A stretch of 64,000 bases of DNA from Sabellastarte sp. h YS-2021. Its lineage: Eukaryota > Annelida > Polychaeta > Sabellida > Sabellidae. The notes beneath the pieces were generated by a model. That model was not told the DNA's origin, made no database searches, and was given only the letters and a program-made list of their open reading frames with translations. The DNA lies in the NCBI GenBank assembly GCA_964017235.1, contig OZ024927.1, positions 50,225,293 to 50,289,292 of the forward strand. Direction: 5' to 3'. Both the position numbers and the translations under genes were made by a program. Positions 60,472 to 64,000 of the stretch are shown here, piece after piece. Within the stretch, counting starts at the first letter, position 1, and each line of letters starts with the position of its first letter.

Positions 60472-63182
60472 AATTGTATCCACCGGATTTGGCTTCGTTA
60501 CGCCGCCGCCGCTGCCAACGCAGTGTGTAGAAAGATGTCACCGTTACCCGCTCTAACGAAAAAATATTATAGCTAGCCTTCTCAAATTTGCAGGATATAT
60601 TCATAACCATAAAATCTTACCTGGGAATATTTTGATGGTAAACCAACCTATAGGAAATCATGGGCTGGGAATCTTTTGGTGTGGTCAGATTTGACCTTGG
60701 ACCCCTCCTTCAAGGTCAATCGAGGATAGTCAAAGTTAAAAGTGCTTATAACTCGCTTATTATTGGTCGTACAGATTTGGGATGGTAAACCAACCTATAG
60801 GAAATCATGCGCTGGGAATCTTTTGGTGTGGTCGAATTTGACCTTGGACTTCTCCTTCAAGGTCAAACGAGGATAGCCAAACATAAAAGTGCTTATAACT
60901 CGCTTATTATTGGTCCTAGAGGTTTGGGATGGCAAACCAAGCTATAGGAAATCATGGGCTAGGAATCTTTTGGTTTGGTCAGATTTGACCTTGGACTCCA
61001 CCTTCAAGGTCAAACAAGGATAGCCAAACTTAAAAGTGCTTATAAGTCGCTTGTTATTGGTCATACAGGTTTGGGATGGTAAACCAACCTATAGGAAATC
61101 ATGGGCTGGGAATCTTTTGGTGTGGTCAGATTTAACCTTGGACCCCACCTTCAAGGTCAAACGAGGATAGCCAAACTTAAAAGTGCTTATAACTCGCTTA
61201 TTATTGGTCCTAGAGGTTTGGGATGGCAAACCAAGCTATAGGAAATCATGGGCTAGGAATCTTTTGGTTTGGTCAGATTTGACCTTGGACTCCACCTTCA
61301 AGGTCAAACAAGGATAGCCAAACTTAAAAGTGCTTATAAGTCGCTTGTTATTGGTCCTAGAGGTTTGGGATGGTAAACCAACCTATAGGAAATCATGGGC
61401 TGGGAATATTTTGGTGTGGTCAGATTTAACCTTGGACCCCACCTTCAAGGTCAAACGAGGATAGCCAAACTTAAAAGTGCTTATAACTCGCTTATTTTTG
61501 GTCCTAGAGGTTTGGGATGGTAAACCAACCTATAGGAAATCATGGGCTGGGAATCTTTTGGTGTGGTCTGATTTGACCTTGGACTTCTCCTTCAAGGTCA
61601 AACGAGGATAGCCAAACATAAAAGTGCCTATAACTCACTTATTACTGATCCCAGAGGTTTGGGATGGCAAATCAACCTGTAGGAAATCATGGGCTAGGAA
61701 TCTTTTGGTGTGGTCAGATTTGACCTTGGACCCCACCTTCAAGGTCAACTGATGATAGCCAAACTTAAAAGTGCCTATAACTCGCTTATTATTAGTCCTA
61801 GAGGGATGGTATACCAATCTATAGGAAATTATGGACTGGGAATCTTTTGGTGTGGTCATATTTGACATTGGACCTCTCCTTCAAGGTCAAACGAGGATAG
61901 CCAAACTTAAAAGTGCTTATAACTCCCTTATTATTGGTCGTACAGGTTTGGGATGGTATACCAACCTATAGGAAATCATGAGCTGGGAATCTTTTGGTGT
62001 GGTCTGATTTGACCTTGGACCTCTCCTTCAAGGTCAAACGAGGATAGCCAAACTTAAAAGTGCTTCTAACTTGCTTATTATTGGTCGTAGAGGTTTGGGA
62101 TGGTAAACCCACCTATATGAAATCATGGGCTGGGAATCTTTTGGTGTGGTCATATTTGACCTTGGACCCCACCTTCAAGGTCAAACGAGGATAGCCAAAC
62201 TTAAAAGTGCTTATAACTCGCTTATTATTGGTCCTAGAGGTTTGGGATGGTATACCAACCTATAGGAAATCATGGGCTGGGAATCTTTTGGTGTGGTCGA
62301 ATTTGACCTTGGACTTGGGGCTGGGAATCTTTTGGTGTGGTCGAATTTGACCTTGGACTTTTCCTTCAAGGTCAAACGAGGATAGCCAAACATAAAAGTG
62401 CTTATAACTCGCTTATTATTGGTCCTAGAGGTTTGGGATGCCAAACCAACCTATAGGAAATCATGGGCTAGGAATCTTTTGGTGTGGTCAGATTTGACCT
62501 TGGACTCCACCTTCAAGGTCAAACGAGGATAGCCAAACTTAAAAGTGCTTAAGAGTCGCTTATTATTGGTCGTACAGGTTTGGGATGGTAAACCAACCTA
62601 TAGGAAATCATGGGCTGGGAATCTTTTGGTGTGGTCTGATTTGACCTTGGACCTCTCCTTCAAGCGAGGATAGCCAAACTTAAAAGTGCTTATAACTCGC
62701 TTATTATTGGTCCTAGAGGTTTGGGATGGTAAACCAACCTATAGGATATCATGGGCTGGGAATCTTTTGATGTGGTCTCATTTGACCTTGGACCTCTCCT
62801 TCAAGGTCAAACAAGGATAGCCAAACTTAAAAGTGCTTATAAGTCGCTTATTATTGGTCGTATGGGTTTGGGATGGTAAACCAGCTTATAGGAAATCATG
62901 GGCTGGGAATCTTTTTATGTGGTCAGATTTGACCTTGGGCCTCTCCTTCAAGGTCACATGACCATAGCCAAACTTAAAAGTGCTGATAACTTGCTTATTA
63001 TTGGTCATAGAGGTTTGCAATATGAAACCAACTTATAGGAGGTCATGGGCTGGGAATCTTCTGATGTTTTCAGATTTGACCATGGGCCCCTCCTTCAAGG
63101 TCAAATGATGGTTCACTGGCTTTGGTGAGTTGTCTTTTTGGTGGATACAAATTTGCATCGGTTCTCCGATGCGTAGGTCTAG
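60472..63182 (+). mobile_element. Tandem-array element with 147-bp satellite D, HINE/TR-MITE-like
   Basis: The left AATTGTATCCACC (60472-60484) is mirrored by GGTGGATACAAATT (63140-63153). A perfect 7-bp stem GCATCGG-TTCT-CCGATGC follows (63155-63172), and CTAG closes the sequence at 63179-63182. A CGCCGCCGCCGCTGCC run (about 60503) lies just inside the left end. About 17 satellite D units fill the interior. The 3' hairpin followed by CTAG recalls rolling-circle (Helitron-like) ends. That reading is inference. Confidence 0.62.
60636..63110. repeat. Satellite D, 147-bp period, about 17 copies (second array)
   Basis: GGAAATCATGGGCTGGGAAT recurs at 60653, 60800, 60947 and so on, 147 bp apart. 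Each unit carries TTTGACCTTGGAC and TTCAAGGTCAAACGAGGATA. A partial internal duplication occurs near 62320. Units are more diverged at the right edge. Minus-strand frames across the array are repeat-derived. Confidence 0.96.
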
Positions 63183-63402
63183 TTTAAATTGTAATTTGTA
63201 AAAAGTTTAATCCTACAGAAAAAAAAATTCTATTCAAATTTTAATTCATATTTGAAGAAAAAGGTTTGGAAAACAAAGGGCAAATACAAACAGTTGCTAT
63301 GGGGTTTGATGCCATCCACCGATGAACCAATTTGCAGGTGCTCTGAATTGAAAATTTTAACATTTCTCAAAATATAACTTACATAGCTTAATGTAATTAT
63401 CA

Positions 63403-63720
63403 GTGCCACTGTGGCCTAGCGGGTAGCACACCTATCTAAAAATCTGAGAACATGGGTTCAAACCCAGGTACAGGCAGATACATAGTGCCTCGGATGAACA
63501 CTTAAAATGGCAGTCCTCTGTCATTGGGTCCCATCCCTAGTGGCAGGCTAAAGAACCTCAAGGACATTGATAAATGGTCATCCTTGAGCCTCTATCTTCC
63601 AGTTAGGGGAATGTCAGTTACTTGTGAGTTGGGGCTGTATCTCTGCAGTCAGATGGGTTTAATAGTGTAGTTTGAATCCTGTAGTTTATGGAGATCTTGC
63701 ACTGAGTATAAATACACAAT
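63403..63720 (+). repeat. tRNA-derived SINE
   Basis: A clear A box (GTGGCCTAGCGGGTAGCACA, 63411) and B box (GGGTTCAAACCC, about 63454) are followed by a 240-bp body and an AT-rich tail with ATACACAATACAATATACC. The head would not form a complete tRNA acceptor stem, so it is a SINE and not a tRNA gene. Confidence 0.8.
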
Positions 63721-64000
63721 ACAATATACCCAATATATACCAAGGTGATGGTGTCAGGGGATGGTAAACCAAATTTTCTTAAGTTAATTGTAAGCATACA
63801 TTTATTACATCAAAATCAATATATCCGTTAATAGTACTCTGTAAAGTTGATTTTTCAGTTACATTTTCGTTAAAACATCAAGTGTTAATGAAAAGAAATA
63901 TCAATGCAAGCAAAACTATTGAATATTGTAGTTTAATTTATATGTAAACCCACAGAAATTACAATTTATGAAAACTCCAGTGACACAAAGCATCATAGAT
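63721..64000 (+). other. Sequence to window end
   Basis: AT-rich, presumably still intron of the cadherin gene. Nothing is recognised. Confidence 0.4.

Noticed and set aside
59523-62444. Minus-strand frames of 60-80 codons in satellites D and E
   Set aside because: They repeat the same residues at the satellite period and are products of the array.
63411-63480. Candidate tRNA gene
   Set aside because: The A and B boxes are good, but the acceptor and anticodon stems do not close and a SINE body follows.

Overview
The window looks like part of an animal genome, most likely a marine mollusc and probably a bivalve. It is AT-rich and contains one very long intron-rich gene. Its repeats include two DIRS-type tyrosine-recombinase retroelements, several transposons with internal tandem arrays of a kind reported from bivalves, hAT-type MITEs and tRNA-derived SINEs. 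The species assignment is inference. The gene and repeat assignments rest on sequence features described below.

Gene. Seven + strand exons (762-823, 15582-15742, 16075-16228, 21327-21540, 22090-22229, 29471-29681, 44216-44491) join with matching splice phases. Together they hold about 406 codons of extracellular cadherin repeats, and they follow one stretch of human protocadherin FAT1 in order. This is therefore an internal part of a FAT1/2/3-type (Fat-like) cadherin gene. Earlier and later exons lie outside the window. Everything else is intron, or, after 44491, intron as far as can be seen.

Repeats by intron. Intron 1 (824-15581): a hAT MITE with an 8-bp target duplication (914-1445), SINE pieces (about 2.2 kb and 5.3-5.6 kb), an unclassified block at 3.8-4.3 kb and a long-TIR MITE (12250-12722). 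Intron 3 (16229-21326) is about 90% one tandem-array element (16597-21246) with a 169-bp and a 133-bp satellite. Intron 5 (22230-29470) holds a second one (24678-28999) with a 155-bp and a 147-bp satellite. Intron 6 (29682-44215) holds DIRS copy 1 (29805-36119), a palindromic MITE (36898-38501), a small 146-bp-array element (38751-39435) and another MITE (39485-39951). The region after 44491 holds a hAT MITE (50047-50354), DIRS copy 2 (52366-58639), a full 146-bp-array element (58806-60376), a 147-bp-array element (60472-63182) and a SINE (63403-63720).

Main unusual signal. The array-bearing elements share one plan: short subterminal inverted repeats, a GC-rich microsatellite just inside the left end, one or two nested satellite arrays, and a small hairpin just beyond the right repeat. 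All five satellites carry versions of one core resembling CTTATAACTCGAAAACCGT. The plan resembles non-autonomous Helentron/HINE or tandem-repeat-bearing MITEs. Satellites appear to have been exchanged between elements with different ends. The two DIRS copies also share a 3' non-coding hairpin with compensatory changes, and each has its own matched pair of terminal repeats.
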